From Microbacterium testaceum StLB037 (GTDB lineage: Bacteria; Actinomycetota; Actinomycetes; Actinomycetales; Microbacteriaceae): a stretch of DNA of 64,000 nucleotides. Within the stretch, counting starts at the first letter, position 1. Each line of letters opens with the position of its first letter. This document shows, piece by piece, positions 41,947 to 52,775 of the stretch. Below the pieces are notes generated by a model. That model was given only the letters and a program-made list of their open reading frames with translations. It had not been told where the DNA came from and ran no database searches. A program made the translations under genes and the position numbers. The stretch lies in the NCBI RefSeq assembly GCF_008763945.1, contig NZ_VTQH01000001.1, positions 1,364,110 to 1,428,109 of the forward strand, given 5' to 3'.

Positions 41947-43326
41947 TTACAGCGCGTCGACCACCCGCGAGGCCAGGCCCGCGTAGGCGGCGGGGGTCAG
42001 TGCGAGCAGGCGCTCCTTCGCCGCGTCGCCGATGTCGAGACCGCGCACGAACTCGGCCAGCTCGGGCCCGCCGACGCGGCGGCCGCGCGTGAGATCCTTC
42101 AGCAGCGCGTAGGGGTCGGTGATCTGCGAGCGACCCGCGGCGATCTCGGCGCGCACGACCGTCTGGATCGCCTCGGCGAGCACCTCCCAGTTCGCGTCGA
42201 GGTCGGCCAGCAGCACGTCCTCGGCGAGCGAGATCTCGGTCAGGCCCCGCTGCAGGTTGTCGAGAGCGAGCAGCGAGTGGCCGAAGGCGACGCCGATGTT
42301 GCGCTGGGTCGTGGAGTCGGTCAGGTCGCGCTGCAGGCGGCTGGTGACGAGGGTGGATGCCAGGGTGGAGAACAACCCGCCGGCGATCTCGAGGTTCGCC
42401 TCGGCGTTCTCGAACCGGATCGGGTTGATCTTGTGCGGCATGGTCGACGAACCGGTGGCTCCCGCGACGGGGATCTGGGTGAAGTACCCGAGCGAGATGT
42501 AGGTCCAGATGTCGGTGGCGAGGTTGTGCAGGATGCCGCCGGCGTGACGCGCGCGGTCGTAGAGCTCGACCTGCCAGTCGTGCGACTCGATCTGCGTGGT
42601 GACCGGGTTGAAGCCCAGGCCCAGCGACTCGATGAACTCCCGTGTCAGCGCGGGCCAGTCGACGTCGGGTTCGGCGGCGACGTGCGCCGACCAGGTGCCG
42701 GTGGCTCCCGAGAACTTGGCGAGGTACTCCCCGGCATCCAGCTGTCGGATGACGCGCTCGAGGCGCCAGGCGAACACGCCGATCTCCTTGCCCATCGTGG
42801 TGGGCGTGGCGGGCTGGCCGTGCGTGCGCGAGAGCATCGCGGCGTCGCGGTGCTGGGTCGCGAGCTCGGCGAGGGCGGCGGTGACCGAGCGGAGCTTCGG
42901 CAGCCACACGCGCTCGACCGCGCGCTGCACGGTCAGGGCGTACGCGGTGGAGTTGATGTCCTCGCTCGTGCAGGCGAAGTGCGTGAGCTCGGCGAGGGCG
43001 GTCAGGCCCAGGGTGTCGAGGCGGTCGCGCACGAGGTACTCGACGGCCTTCACGTCGTGGCGGGTGACCGCCTCCTTCTCTTTGAGCCAGGCGATCTCGT
43101 CGGCGCCGAACTCCTCGTAGAGGGCGCGCAGCTTCGCACGCTCGTCGTCCGAGACGGGGGAGGTGTCGAACAGCGACCGGTCGGTCAGGGCGAGCAGCCA
43201 CTCGACCTCGACCTCGACGCGGGCGCGGTTGAGGCCGGCCTCCGACAGATAGTCGCCGAGCTCGGCGACGGTGGCGAAGTAGCGACCGTCGAGGGGGCTG
43301 AGGGGCTGCGGGGGCAGAGAGGACAC
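41947..43326 (-). CDS. purB: Adenylosuccinate lyase
   Basis: Protein of 459 residues with a GTG start (MSSLPPQPLSPLDGRY). It cleaves adenylosuccinate and SAICAR in purine synthesis. Fumarase/aspartase-superfamily features: THFACTSEDINSTAYAL near residue 108, SRTHGQPATPTTMGKE near 165 and the signature GATGSSTMPHKINPIRFE near 290. Full length for the long (E. coli-like) PurB group. The next upstream gene on the same strand is a phosphatase, 27 bases away. Confidence 0.95.
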   Translation of the reverse strand: MSSLPPQPLSPLDGRYFATVAELGDYLSEAGLNRARVEVEVEWLLALTDRSLFDTSPVSDDERAKLRALYEEFGADEIAWLKEKEAVTRHDVKAVEYLVRDRLDTLGLTALAELTHFACTSEDINSTAYALTVQRAVERVWLPKLRSVTAALAELATQHRDAAMLSRTHGQPATPTTMGKEIGVFAWRLERVIRQLDAGEYLAKFSGATGTWSAHVAAEPDVDWPALTREFIESLGLGFNPVTTQIESHDWQVELYDRARHAGGILHNLATDIWTYISLGYFTQIPVAGATGSSTMPHKINPIRFENAEANLEIAGGLFSTLASTLVTSRLQRDLTDSTTQRNIGVAFGHSLLALDNLQRGLTEISLAEDVLLADLDANWEVLAEAIQTVVRAEIAAGRSQITDPYALLKDLTRGRRVGGPELAEFVRGLDIGDAAKERLLALTPAAYAGLASRVVDAL

Positions 43327-43353
43327 GGGTCTCCCGGGGATCGCGCGAACGGG

Positions 43354-43860
43354 TCAGCCCGCGGAACGGATGGCGGGCTCGAGCTGTCGGAACAGGGCCC
43401 TGCTGGCGCGTTCGATCATACCGAGCACCTCGTCGAACATCGGGGCCCCGGCGTAGTACGGGTCGGGGACGTCGAGGGTCTCGGCGTCCGGCAGGAAGGA
43501 CTGCAGCAGGGCGATCTTGTCGGCGTCGTCGTCGTCTCGCGCCCAGCCGCGCAGCACGCGCTCGTGACTGCGGTCGAGGGCGACGACGAGGTCGTTGCGT
43601 TCGAAGTCGGCGTACTGGAACTGCCGCGCGCGGTGCGCGGCGCCGTCGTAGCCCAGGCGGTCGAGGGCGGCGAGGGTGCGGTGGTCGGCGCGCTCGCCGA
43701 CGTGCCAGTCGCCGGTGCCGGCCGAGCTCGACGAGATGTGCGCTCCGAGACCGGATGCGTCGGCGATGCGACGGAAGACGACGTCGGCCATCGGCGAGCG
43801 GCAGATGTTCCCGCTGCACACGAACACGACGCGAAACGGCGCGTCGGGGTTCGCGGTCAT
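43354..43860 (-). CDS. Low-molecular-weight protein-tyrosine phosphatase
   Basis: Protein of 168 residues. P-loop CSGNICRSP (Cys about 16, CX5R) and the acid loop DVPDPYY near residue 130 are intact, so an active cysteine phosphatase is expected. Such enzymes act on phosphotyrosine proteins or arsenate. Same strand and close to purB and to the membrane gene upstream, so probably one transcript. Confidence 0.92.
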   Translation of the reverse strand: MTANPDAPFRVVFVCSGNICRSPMADVVFRRIADASGLGAHISSSSAGTGDWHVGERADHRTLAALDRLGYDGAAHRARQFQYADFERNDLVVALDRSHERVLRGWARDDDDADKIALLQSFLPDAETLDVPDPYYAGAPMFDEVLGMIERASRALFRQLEPAIRSAG

Positions 43861-43894
43861 CCCCCCATCATGGCGGTGATGTCTCTCGCGCGCA

Positions 43895-44299
43895 TCAGCG
43901 GCGTTCGCGCTCCTCGCGCCGCGGGCGCAGGATGCCGCCGAGCACGGCGTTGATGATGCCGATGAGAAGCGCCGCCACGACCGTGAGCCAGAACTCGCCG
44001 GTACGAAGACCCCAGTCCCCGTTCTCGGTGATGACCCCCGTGAGCCACAGCAGGAAGCCGTTGATGATGAGCGAGATCAGGCCGAGCGTGAGGATGTAGA
44101 GCGGGATCGCGACGATCTTGACGACCGTACCGACGATGGTGTTCACGAGGGCGAAGATGAGCCCCACCAGCAGCAGCGTGAGCAGCACCTGCAGCCACTC
44201 GCCCGGGGCGAAGGGGATCAGCCGCACCTGCAGGGCGGGCAGCAGGGTGACGATCCAGATGGCGAAGGCGTTGACGGCGACGCGGACGACGAAGCGCAT
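43895..44299 (-). CDS. Phage holin family 4-like membrane protein
   Basis: Protein of 134 residues with four hydrophobic helices and an Arg/Glu-rich C-terminus. The segments LLLVGLIFALVNTIVG and LGLISLIINGFLLWLTG are characteristic of the small chromosomal membrane proteins assigned to phage_holin_4_2. Despite the name it is not evidence of a prophage. Function unknown. Confidence 0.8.
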   Translation of the reverse strand: MRFVVRVAVNAFAIWIVTLLPALQVRLIPFAPGEWLQVLLTLLLVGLIFALVNTIVGTVVKIVAIPLYILTLGLISLIINGFLLWLTGVITENGDWGLRTGEFWLTVVAALLIGIINAVLGGILRPRREERERR

Positions 44300-44431
44300 G
44301 CCCCCATCGTGGCACGCGGGCCGTGCCGCGCCACGGGGTTGTGGACATATCCCCGACCCTCCCCTGCCTGGGGAGGAACCGCCCGAAAGAGGGACTGACG
44401 CCCGCGGCGCGCCCCCGGTTAGGCTCGCGGG

Positions 44432-45508
44432 GTGAGTGAAGAGCCGGTCCTGCCCCGTATCCGCCCCGAGATCGCCGCGCTGCCCGCGTACCGACAGGGA
44501 CGACAGGCCAGCCCCGACGCCTTCAAGCTCTCGAGCAACGAGAACCCCTTCGAACCCCTTCCCGGCGTCCTCGACGCGGTGCGGGCCGCGGGGGCCTTCA
44601 ATCGGTATCCGGATGCCACGGCCTCACGCCTGCGCGAGCGTCTCGCCGCGCGCTACGGCGTCTCGCCCGACGAGGTGCACGTCGCCGCCGGGAGCGTCTC
44701 GATCCTCGCCCAGCTGCTGCTGGCCACCTCGGCCCCGGGCGACGAGGTCGTCTATGCCTGGCGCTCCTTCGAGGCCTACCCCTCGCTCGTCGCGGTCGCG
44801 GGAGCGAAGAGCGTGCAGGTGCCGCTCACCGCGGACGCCCGTCACGACCTCCCCGCGATGGCCGCCGCGATCACCGACCGGACGCGCCTGGTGATCGTGT
44901 GCAGCCCCAACAACCCCACCGGCCCGACCGTCGGGTACGACGAGTTCGCCGCGTTCGTCGACACCGTGCCGCGCGACGTGCTCATCGTGCTCGACGAGGC
45001 CTACGCCGAGTTCGTCACCGATCCGAGCTCGGTCGAGGGCAACCGCGTGCGCGCGGTGCTCAACCGCCCGAACGTCGTCGTGCTGCGCACCTTCTCGAAG
45101 GCCTATGGCCTCGCGGGCCTGCGCATCGGCTACGCCATAGGTCACACCGGCGTGCTGAACGCCGCGCGCAGCACCGCGATCCCGCTGTCGGTCACGGCGG
45201 CCGGAGAGTCGGCGGCGATCGCGAGCCTGGATGCCGAGAGCGAGCTGCTGCACCGCGTGAAGGTCATCGCCGAGCGCCGCGACCGCCTCGTCGATCGCCT
45301 CCGCGAGAGCGGGTGGGACGTCCCCGATGCCCAGGGGAACTTCGTGTGGCTCGCCGCCGGAGACCGCACGGTCGAGGTCGCCACCGCGTTCGAAGAGGCC
45401 GGGCTCATCGTGCGCCCGTTCCCGGGCGACGGCATCCGTATCTCGATCGGCGAAGAGGAGTCGCTCGACCGCGTGGTCGAGGTCGCCGCGGCCACCGCCC
45501 CGCGCTGA
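44432..45508 (+). CDS. hisC: Histidinol-phosphate or aromatic aminotransferase
   Basis: Protein of 358 residues with a GTG start. PLP-dependent class II fold: [22 protein letters not shown] near 153, LDEAYAEFV and the Schiff-base segment [15 protein letters not shown] (Lys about 220). HisC makes histidinol phosphate; many actinobacterial paralogues act instead on phenylpyruvate. As no other his gene is near and a 2-oxoacid dehydrogenase operon follows, an aromatic or broad role is possible. Divergent from the holin-like gene. Confidence 0.85.
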   Translation: MSEEPVLPRIRPEIAALPAYRQGRQASPDAFKLSSNENPFEPLPGVLDAVRAAGAFNRYPDATASRLRERLAARYGVSPDEVHVAAGSVSILAQLLLATSAPGDEVVYAWRSFEAYPSLVAVAGAKSVQVPLTADARHDLPAMAAAITDRTRLVIVCSPNNPTGPTVGYDEFAAFVDTVPRDVLIVLDEAYAEFVTDPSSVEGNRVRAVLNRPNVVVLRTFSKAYGLAGLRIGYAIGHTGVLNAARSTAIPLSVTAAGESAAIASLDAESELLHRVKVIAERRDRLVDRLRESGWDVPDAQGNFVWLAAGDRTVEVATAFEEAGLIVRPFPGDGIRISIGEEESLDRVVEVAAATAPR

Positions 45509-45529
45509 TCCGCGGCGGCGCCTTTGTCG

Positions 45530-45560
45530 ACAACGAACGCCGAATCACGGCATCCGTTGT
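45530..45560. repeat. Small intergenic inverted repeat
   Basis: ACAACG and GCCG pair with CGGC and CGTTGT across a 5-base loop with a 3-base bulge on each side. It sits 21 bases after the aminotransferase stop and may act as its terminator. Confidence 0.55.
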
Positions 45561-45606
45561 GCACCTCATGCGGTCTCGCGCATAGGCCGCGCGTTAGCGT
45601 GGGTTC

Positions 45607-46737
45607 ATGACCCCGCTCGACGATCCCGCTCTCGTGCGCGTTCTGGCAGCCGACGGCACGCTGGCCCCCACACCCGCGGCCGAGCGCTACCTGCCGCTCA
45701 TCGACGCCCTGACCGACGCCGAACTCGAGACCTTCTACCGCGACATGGTCTCGATCCGCGCGTTCGACGTGCAGGCCACCAACCTGCAGCGCCAGGGCCA
45801 GCTCGCCCTGTGGCCGCCGTCGTTCGGGCAAGAGGCGGCCCAGGTCGGCTCCGCCCGCGCCGCCCGCGCGCAGGACCACATCTTCCCCTCGTACCGTGAG
45901 CACGTGGTCACCCGCATCCGCGGCGTCGATCCGCTCGACATCATCCGCCTCATGCGCGGACTCACCCACGGCGGGTGGGACCCGACCGACCCCAAGAACG
46001 GCAACACGCACATCTACACGCTCGTGCTCGGCGCGCAGACGCTGCACGCCACGGGGCTGGCGATGGGGCTGGTCTTCGACGGCAAGAGCGGCAGCGGCGA
46101 CCCCGAGCGTGACGAAGCCGTCATCGTCTACTACGGCGACGGCGCCTCGAGCCAGGGCGACGTGCACGAGGCGATGGTCTTCGCCGCCAGCTTCCAGACC
46201 CCCGAGGTGTTCTTCCTGCAGAACAACCAGTGGGCCATCTCCGTGCCCGTGGCGACGCAGTCGCGCTCGCCGCTGTACAAGCGCGGTGAGGGTTACGGCA
46301 TCCCGAGCCTGCAGGTCGACGGCAACGACGTGCTCGCGAGCTACGCGGTGTCGAAGGTCGCCCTCGACGAGGCGCGCGCCGGCTCCGGCCCCCGCGCGAT
46401 CGAGGCGATGACCTACCGCATGGGCGCGCACACCACGAGCGACGACCCCACGAAGTACCGCACCTCCGATGAGGAGAAGGCGTGGGCCGGGCGCGACCCG
46501 ATCGCCCGCATGCGCGCCTACCTCGAAGGACGCGGCGCCCCGCAGCAGTTCTTCGACGACGCGGATGCCGAGGGCGCGGCCCTCGCCGACGACGTGCGCG
46601 TCCGCACGAACGAGCTCGGAACGATCCCCCGCGCGCACATGTTCGAGAGCGTCTACTCCGAAGCGCACGCGCTCATCGCCGAGGAGCAGCGCTGGCTCGA
46701 CGACTACGAGGCCTCGATGGAAGGGGGCGCGCAGTGA
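45607..46737 (+). CDS. 2-oxoacid dehydrogenase E1 alpha subunit
   Basis: Protein of 376 residues. A thiamine diphosphate-binding subunit: motif GDGASSQGDVHEAMVFAA near residue 178 ending with NN near 205, and PSYREHVVTRIRG near 97. With E1 beta it decarboxylates a 2-oxoacid and passes the acyl group to lipoyl-E2. N-terminal length fits the branched-chain (BCKDH) or actinobacterial pyruvate-like group. First gene of a three-gene operon; its stop overlaps the GTG of E1 beta by 4 bases. Confidence 0.9.
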   Translation: MTPLDDPALVRVLAADGTLAPTPAAERYLPLIDALTDAELETFYRDMVSIRAFDVQATNLQRQGQLALWPPSFGQEAAQVGSARAARAQDHIFPSYREHVVTRIRGVDPLDIIRLMRGLTHGGWDPTDPKNGNTHIYTLVLGAQTLHATGLAMGLVFDGKSGSGDPERDEAVIVYYGDGASSQGDVHEAMVFAASFQTPEVFFLQNNQWAISVPVATQSRSPLYKRGEGYGIPSLQVDGNDVLASYAVSKVALDEARAGSGPRAIEAMTYRMGAHTTSDDPTKYRTSDEEKAWAGRDPIARMRAYLEGRGAPQQFFDDADAEGAALADDVRVRTNELGTIPRAHMFESVYSEAHALIAEEQRWLDDYEASMEGGAQ

Positions 46738-47711
46738 GCGAGAACCTCCCGATCAGCCGCGCGCTGAACGCGGGCCTGCGCCGCGCGCTCGAGACGAACG
46801 ACCGTGTCCTGCTCATGGGCGAGGACATCGGCCCGCTCGGCGGCGTCTTCCGCGTGACCGAGGGCCTGCAGAAGGACTTCGGCCCGCGCCGCGTCATCGA
46901 CTCACCCCTCGCGGAGTCGGGCATCGTCGGAACGGCGATCGGTCTCGCGATGGGCGGGTTCCGCCCGGTGCTCGAGATCCAGTTCGACGGGTTCGTCTTC
47001 CCCGCGTTCGACCAGATCACCTCGCAGCTGGCGAAGATCACCAACCGCCACGAGGGCGCGGTGCGCATGCCCGTCGTCATCCGCATCCCCTACGGCGGAC
47101 ACATCGGCGCGGTCGAGCATCACCAGGAGAGCCCCGAGGCGTACTTCACGCACACGGCCGGGCTCCGGGTGGTCAGCCCCTCGAACGCGAACGACGCCTA
47201 CTGGATGATCCAGCAGGCGATCGAATCGCCCGACCCCGTCGTCTTCCTCGAACCCAAGGCCAAGTACTGGCAGAAGGGCGAGGTCGACCTCGAGGCCCCC
47301 GCGCTGCCGTTGCACGAGAGCCGCATCGTGCGCCGCGGCACCGACGTCACGCTCGTCGGTCACGGCGCGATGGTCACGACGCTGCTGCAGGCCGCGGCCC
47401 TCGCCGAGAGCGAGGGCACGAGCTGCGAGGTCATCGACCTGCGTTCGCTCTCGCCGGTCGACTACGGCCCCCTGCTCGACTCGGTGCGCCGCACCGGCCG
47501 CATGGTCTACGCGCAGGAGGCGCCGGGCTTCACCTCGCTCGGCTCCGAGATCGCCGCGACCGTCATGGAGAAGGCCTTCTTCGCGCTCGAGGCGCCCGTG
47601 CTGCGGGTGTCGGGGTTCGACGTGCCCTTCCCTCCCGCGAAGCTCGAGGGCACCTACCTGCCCGACGCCGACCGCATCCTCGAGGCCGTCGACCGGTCTC
47701 TCGCGTACTGA
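46734..47711 (+). CDS. 2-oxoacid dehydrogenase E1 beta subunit
   Basis: Protein of 325 residues with a GTG start inside the E1 alpha stop. Features: LMGEDIGPLGGVFRVTEGL near 28, DSPLAESGIVGTAIGLAMGG near 56 and RIPYGGHIGAVEHHQESPE near 120. It contributes the second half of the thiamine site and docks with E2. Residues and order agree with BCKDH-type beta subunits. The E2 gene follows after 113 bases. Confidence 0.9.
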   Translation: MSENLPISRALNAGLRRALETNDRVLLMGEDIGPLGGVFRVTEGLQKDFGPRRVIDSPLAESGIVGTAIGLAMGGFRPVLEIQFDGFVFPAFDQITSQLAKITNRHEGAVRMPVVIRIPYGGHIGAVEHHQESPEAYFTHTAGLRVVSPSNANDAYWMIQQAIESPDPVVFLEPKAKYWQKGEVDLEAPALPLHESRIVRRGTDVTLVGHGAMVTTLLQAAALAESEGTSCEVIDLRSLSPVDYGPLLDSVRRTGRMVYAQEAPGFTSLGSEIAATVMEKAFFALEAPVLRVSGFDVPFPPAKLEGTYLPDADRILEAVDRSLAY

Positions 47712-47824
47712 CCCGCTCTTCCTCTCCCCGCCATGAACCGCGAGACTGCAACTCCCTGACGAACCCGCGACACGCTGTCGCCGACCTGTCAGCGAGATGA
47801 CCTCTCGCGAGCAAAGGACACACC

Positions 47825-49153
47825 GTGACCGAGCAGACCTTCGTTCTCCCCGACGTCGGAGAAGGCCTCACCGAGGCCGAGATCGTGCAGTGGCGCGTCG
47901 CGCCCGGTGACACCGTCGCCGTCAACGACGTGATCGTCGAGATCGAGACGGCCAAGTCGCTTGTCGAGCTGCCGTCGCCCTACTCGGGCACGGTCGGCGA
48001 ACTGCTGGCATCCGAGGGCTCCACCGTCGAGGTCGGCGCCCCGATCATCACGATCGGATCGACGGATGCCGGTACCCCGGCCCCCGCAGAGCCGGTCAGC
48101 GTCCCCGAGCCCAGCGACCCCGGCGGCGCCGTGCTGGTCGGGTACGGCACGGGCGGGGCGGTGTCGTCGCGCCGCCGGAAGCCCGCCGAGCGTCCCGTGA
48201 AAGCGTCGGTCGGCGTGGTCGCCAAGCCCCCGATCCGCAAGCTCGCGCGCGACCTCGGCGTCGACCTCGCGGCCGTCACCCCCAGCGGCCCCGCCGGTGA
48301 GGTGACGCGCGACGACGTCGTGAAGCACGCCGAGCAGGCCAGTGTCTTCCGCAACATCGAGACGCCCGCGTGGGGTGCCGTGCGCGAGGAGACGATCCCG
48401 GTGACCTCTCCCGCGGCGCCCGCGCCCACGGCATCCGTCCCCGCCTCCGACGCCCGCGAGGAGTCGATCCCCGTCCGCGGCGTCCGCAAGGCGACCGCCA
48501 ACGCGATGACCTCGAGCGCGTACTCGGCGCCGCACGTGTCGGTGTGGGTCGACGTCGACGCCTCGCGCACGATGGAGCTCGTCAAGCGTCTCAAGGCCTC
48601 GCCCGACTTCGCCGACGTGAAGATCTCGCCGCTGCTGATCATGGCGCGTGCCGTCATCTGGGCGCTGCGCCGCACGCCGATGATCAACGCCGCGTGGGTC
48701 GACACCGAGGACGGCGCCCAGATCTCGGTGCGCCACTACGTCAACCTCGGCATCGCCGCCGCGACCCCCCGCGGCCTGCTCGTGCCGAACATCAAGGACG
48801 CGCAGTCGATGAACACGCGCGAGCTGGCCAAGGCCCTCGAGCACCTCACCCTCACCGCGCGCGAGGGCAAGACCAGCCCCGCCGATCAGACCGGCGGCAC
48901 GTTCACCATCACGAACATCGGCGTGTTCGGAGTGGATGCCGGGACCCCGATCATCAACCCCGGCGAGGCGGGCATCATCGCGCTGGGCGCGATCCGCCAG
49001 AAACCGTGGGTCGTCGACGGCGAGGTGCGCCCCCGCTGGGTGACCACGGTGTCGGGCTCGTTCGATCACCGCGTGGTCGACGGCGACGGGATCTCGCGGT
49101 TCATCGCGGATGTGGCATCCGTGCTGGAGGAGCCGGCGCTGCTGCTCGACTGA
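47825..49153 (+). CDS. 2-oxoacid dehydrogenase E2 (dihydrolipoamide acyltransferase)
   Basis: Protein of 442 residues with a GTG start. One lipoyl domain (residues 5-78) with the acceptor Lys in [14 protein letters not shown], a Pro/Ala linker, an E3/E1-binding domain (about 135-172, [20 protein letters not shown]), and an acyltransferase core ending with the catalytic [14 protein letters not shown] near 418. All key residues are present. It moves the acyl group from E1 to CoA. No E3 gene is in the window, so a shared lipoamide dehydrogenase must serve it. Confidence 0.93.
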   Translation: MTEQTFVLPDVGEGLTEAEIVQWRVAPGDTVAVNDVIVEIETAKSLVELPSPYSGTVGELLASEGSTVEVGAPIITIGSTDAGTPAPAEPVSVPEPSDPGGAVLVGYGTGGAVSSRRRKPAERPVKASVGVVAKPPIRKLARDLGVDLAAVTPSGPAGEVTRDDVVKHAEQASVFRNIETPAWGAVREETIPVTSPAAPAPTASVPASDAREESIPVRGVRKATANAMTSSAYSAPHVSVWVDVDASRTMELVKRLKASPDFADVKISPLLIMARAVIWALRRTPMINAAWVDTEDGAQISVRHYVNLGIAAATPRGLLVPNIKDAQSMNTRELAKALEHLTLTAREGKTSPADQTGGTFTITNIGVFGVDAGTPIINPGEAGIIALGAIRQKPWVVDGEVRPRWVTTVSGSFDHRVVDGDGISRFIADVASVLEEPALLLD

Positions 49154-49281
49154 TGTGAGACTTCACCGGACCCGGTCAATGGAAACGCTGAAGATGATCC
49201 GCGTCACGGTAAATGGTTCGGTTCAGCACGAATGATCCAGGCATTTGCAGGCAACGCGCACCGCGCGGGAGGTCGCGCAGG

Positions 49282-49551
49282 ATGACGGAAGCGAAGCATC
49301 GTCCCGTCCCGGCCGAGTTCTCGACGAGGTGGCCGGACGTCGTGATCCATCAGGATGAGGCCGAGACGGCGCGTCTGCTTGTTCTGGAACTGGTGGATGC
49401 CATGGGCGAGCGGAGTGTGCGCTCCCTTGCCAAGGAGGCCGATCTTGACGAGAAAACTCTGCGCAAGATCATTGCTGGACTGTCGTGGCCGGACCTGCGC
49501 ACCATCGCGCGACTCGAGAAAGCGACGGGGCGCAAGCTCTATCCGCGTTGA
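49282..49551 (+). CDS. Small helix-turn-helix protein
   Basis: Protein of 89 residues from the ATG at 49282. The second half has an XRE-like or similar helix-turn-helix: SVRSLAKEADLDEKTLRKII then LSWPDLRTIARLEKATG. Likely a DNA-binding regulator; its target is unknown. It is isolated between the dehydrogenase operon and the convergent GH1 gene. Confidence 0.7.
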   Translation: MTEAKHRPVPAEFSTRWPDVVIHQDEAETARLLVLELVDAMGERSVRSLAKEADLDEKTLRKIIAGLSWPDLRTIARLEKATGRKLYPR

Positions 49552-49603
49552 GCCGCCCGGTCCCACCCTGCTCGAACGGGGGATCCTAAGAGTCAATGGA
49601 ACA

Positions 49604-51037
<1,434 letters not shown>

Positions 51038-51135
51038 TCAGCGGGCAAATGTGAGGGAGTCAACCACGCCGCGCGGGACAGCTGTTGGGCGTGCGAGAGG
51101 GCTGGATGACATATCGGCGACGTCCCGGGAGAGAG

Positions 51136-51204
51136 GTCGCCGTTGGTGACGATGACCGGGGTGATCAGGTCGTACCCGGCCCTCTCGATGGCGTCGCCGT
51201 CCAT
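51136..51204 (-). pseudogene. Remnant of a PTS beta-glucoside EIIA domain
   Basis: The minus strand reads MDGDAIERAGYDLITPVIVT, matching the C-terminal end of the EIIA domain of BglF-type permeases (DxDAIxxAGYDxxTPVxVTN). Nothing else of the roughly 600-residue permease is visible. It lies 117 bases before the start of the phospho-beta-glucosidase gene, where bglF normally ends. Confidence 0.75.
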
Positions 51205-51285
51205 GGGAATCCACCTGCCTTTCACCGCATCCATGCGGCCCGTCGAACGTTCTGTTACGACGATCCGGGAAGTGTTTCGGGCAAT

Positions 51286-51338
51286 AAAAAAGACCCAAAT
51301 CCGTTCACCGCCGGTCAGCGATGTGGATTCAGGTCTTG
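51286..51338 (-). terminator. Rho-independent terminator of the former bgl leader
   Basis: On the minus strand AAGACC ... ATCC pairs with GGAT ... GGTC and is followed by TTTTTT. In intact bgl operons such terminators overlap the RNA target of a BglG-type antiterminator and control the permease gene. Here it lies between remnants of both genes. Confidence 0.75.
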
Positions 51339-51447
51339 CCCGCTCGCGCGGTAGCAATCCGGTAATCGTCGGCAGGAGCGAACCTGCGTCGGCGACTCTA
51401 GCATCGGGCACGTCCGGTCCGCCAGGAGCTTCTGCGCGACCCAGGCT

Positions 51448-51598
51448 CATCGCCAGTCGTTCAACGTGCACGGTGAGGTAGAGCACCTCCTCGTCGGTGA
51501 GAGTCGACCCGGTCGCGGCGAGCATGTACGCCTGACCGCCTCGGTGATGCCGAACGCGCGGGGGTAGCGCTGCTTAGCGGACTCGGCATCGGAAATCA
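51448..51598 (-). pseudogene. Remnant of a BglG/LicT-type antiterminator (PRD2 end)
   Basis: In two frames the minus strand encodes SDAESAKQRYPRAFGITEAV, and then, after a one-base frameshift near 51535, YMLAATGSTLTDEEVLYLTVHVERLA. Together they match the end of a PRD domain (YPxA ... DEExxYLTxHxxRL). No RNA-binding domain or first PRD is left. Position upstream of a terminator and a phospho-beta-glucosidase agrees with a decayed bglG. Confidence 0.75.
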
Positions 51599-51734
51599 CC
51601 GGAACTGGGCATGACTGGAGTTGAAGGGCATGAACTGATCAACGCGAGGTGGGCAGCGGAGGTAGGCGTTAGCTTCGACCGCGCCCCGTGGACGACTTCG
51701 CACAGCAGAACAGGTGCCACTGTGAGCAACACTG

Positions 51735-52709
51735 TCATTCGACACCGGTGACCGTCGGCGGAAGAGGGGAGATCGATCTGCGGAGCTCCATCAGTGTCTG
51801 AGCATGACGGCTGAGCCTACGGTCCTCGTCGGACCTCAGACACAACCGTGTGACGGGCAAAGCTCGGCGTTCACGCACGTCGGCAAAGACGGTCATGCTG
51901 CGCGTCGTAAGCGCGGGTTCCAGGCCCGGTGCCGCAGCCCTTACTTGGACTGCTATATGCATGCTGCGTGCTGTCGTGTGAATGAGGCGGGCGCGCAGTT
52001 CAACGACGTCGCCAATTCGGATGGGTAGATGAAATTGGATACCTCCGGCGTAGACCGCGACGGCGTTCTCCGATGACCACGTCGCGGCGCAGGCATAAGC
52101 CGCCTCGTCGATCCAGCGCATGACGGTTCCGCCGTGCGCGTTGCCGCCCCAGTTGGCATCCCCGGGAGCCGCCAGGAACCGGAAAACGGTTTCAGGAACG
52201 GTGTGGTCGGGTGTGAAGACTTGGGCGGCCATCTCCTGCTGGATCGTTTGACGCGGCGCAACACGTTCGGAGGCGAGCTGTTGCAACTCGAAATCTACGA
52301 GGCTGGAGGGAGACCACGACGGAACGGGGCGGGACAGGCCATCCGCGCCCATAGCCACGAAAACCAGGAGGCAGTGCATCGCGCGCGAGTAGCGTCGCTC
52401 ACGAACGTCGCTAGCTTCTACCGTGACAAGGATGTGCATACTGGTGCGCCCTGTAAGCACGATACGAGCGTGCACCTGCACGAGGGCGCCGGGTCTGATT
52501 GGGTGCGTGAAGTGGACGTTGCCGACGTAGGCGGTGACACAGTATCCCTCGGCCCACCCCACAGCGCAGGCGAAGCCGGCCTTGTCGATCCATTCCAGGA
52601 CTCGGCCGGCCGGCACCGAGTCGCCCTTCGCGTTCACGTCACCAGGTGTGGCGAGGAACCGTAGGGTGATCCGGTCCCGCTGCTGCTCGGTTGCGAGCGC
52701 ATCTAGCAC
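51735..52709 (-). CDS. Double-hotdog acyl-CoA thioesterase
   Basis: Protein of 324 residues with a GTG start. Two hotdog domains in tandem: one at about 14-150 (RFLATPGDVNAKGDSVPAGR, MHILVTVEASD) and one at about 170-300 (RFLAAPGDANWGGNAHGGTV, MHIAVQVRAA), each with the acot/BFIT-like catalytic region. Hydrolyses acyl-CoA. Lies just after the sugar-transport operon's terminator, on the same strand; no evident link to sugar catabolism. Confidence 0.85.
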   Translation of the reverse strand: MLDALATEQQRDRITLRFLATPGDVNAKGDSVPAGRVLEWIDKAGFACAVGWAEGYCVTAYVGNVHFTHPIRPGALVQVHARIVLTGRTSMHILVTVEASDVRERRYSRAMHCLLVFVAMGADGLSRPVPSWSPSSLVDFELQQLASERVAPRQTIQQEMAAQVFTPDHTVPETVFRFLAAPGDANWGGNAHGGTVMRWIDEAAYACAATWSSENAVAVYAGGIQFHLPIRIGDVVELRARLIHTTARSMHIAVQVRAAAPGLEPALTTRSMTVFADVRERRALPVTRLCLRSDEDRRLSRHAQTLMELRRSISPLPPTVTGVE

Positions 52710-52734
52710 CGCGGCACCATCCTTCGAGAGATGA

Positions 52735-52766
52735 GGGAGGGGCAGATCCGTCGACCGACCCCTCCC
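52735..52766 (-). terminator. Terminator hairpin at the end of the sugar transporter operon
   Basis: GGGAGGGG and CCCCTCCC form an 8-bp GC stem, starting 10 bases past the binding-protein stop. It separates the transporter operon from the thioesterase gene. Confidence 0.65.
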
Positions 52767-52775
52767 TGTCCGTAA

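Noticed and set aside
43895..44299. Holin-like name suggesting a prophage
   Set aside because: This small membrane family is chromosomal in many bacteria, and no phage structural, lysis or integrase gene is near.
47712..47824. Separate gene or regulatory RNA between E1 beta and E2
   Set aside because: Only 113 bases with a weak GCGAC/GTCGC hairpin; most likely a simple spacer within one operon.
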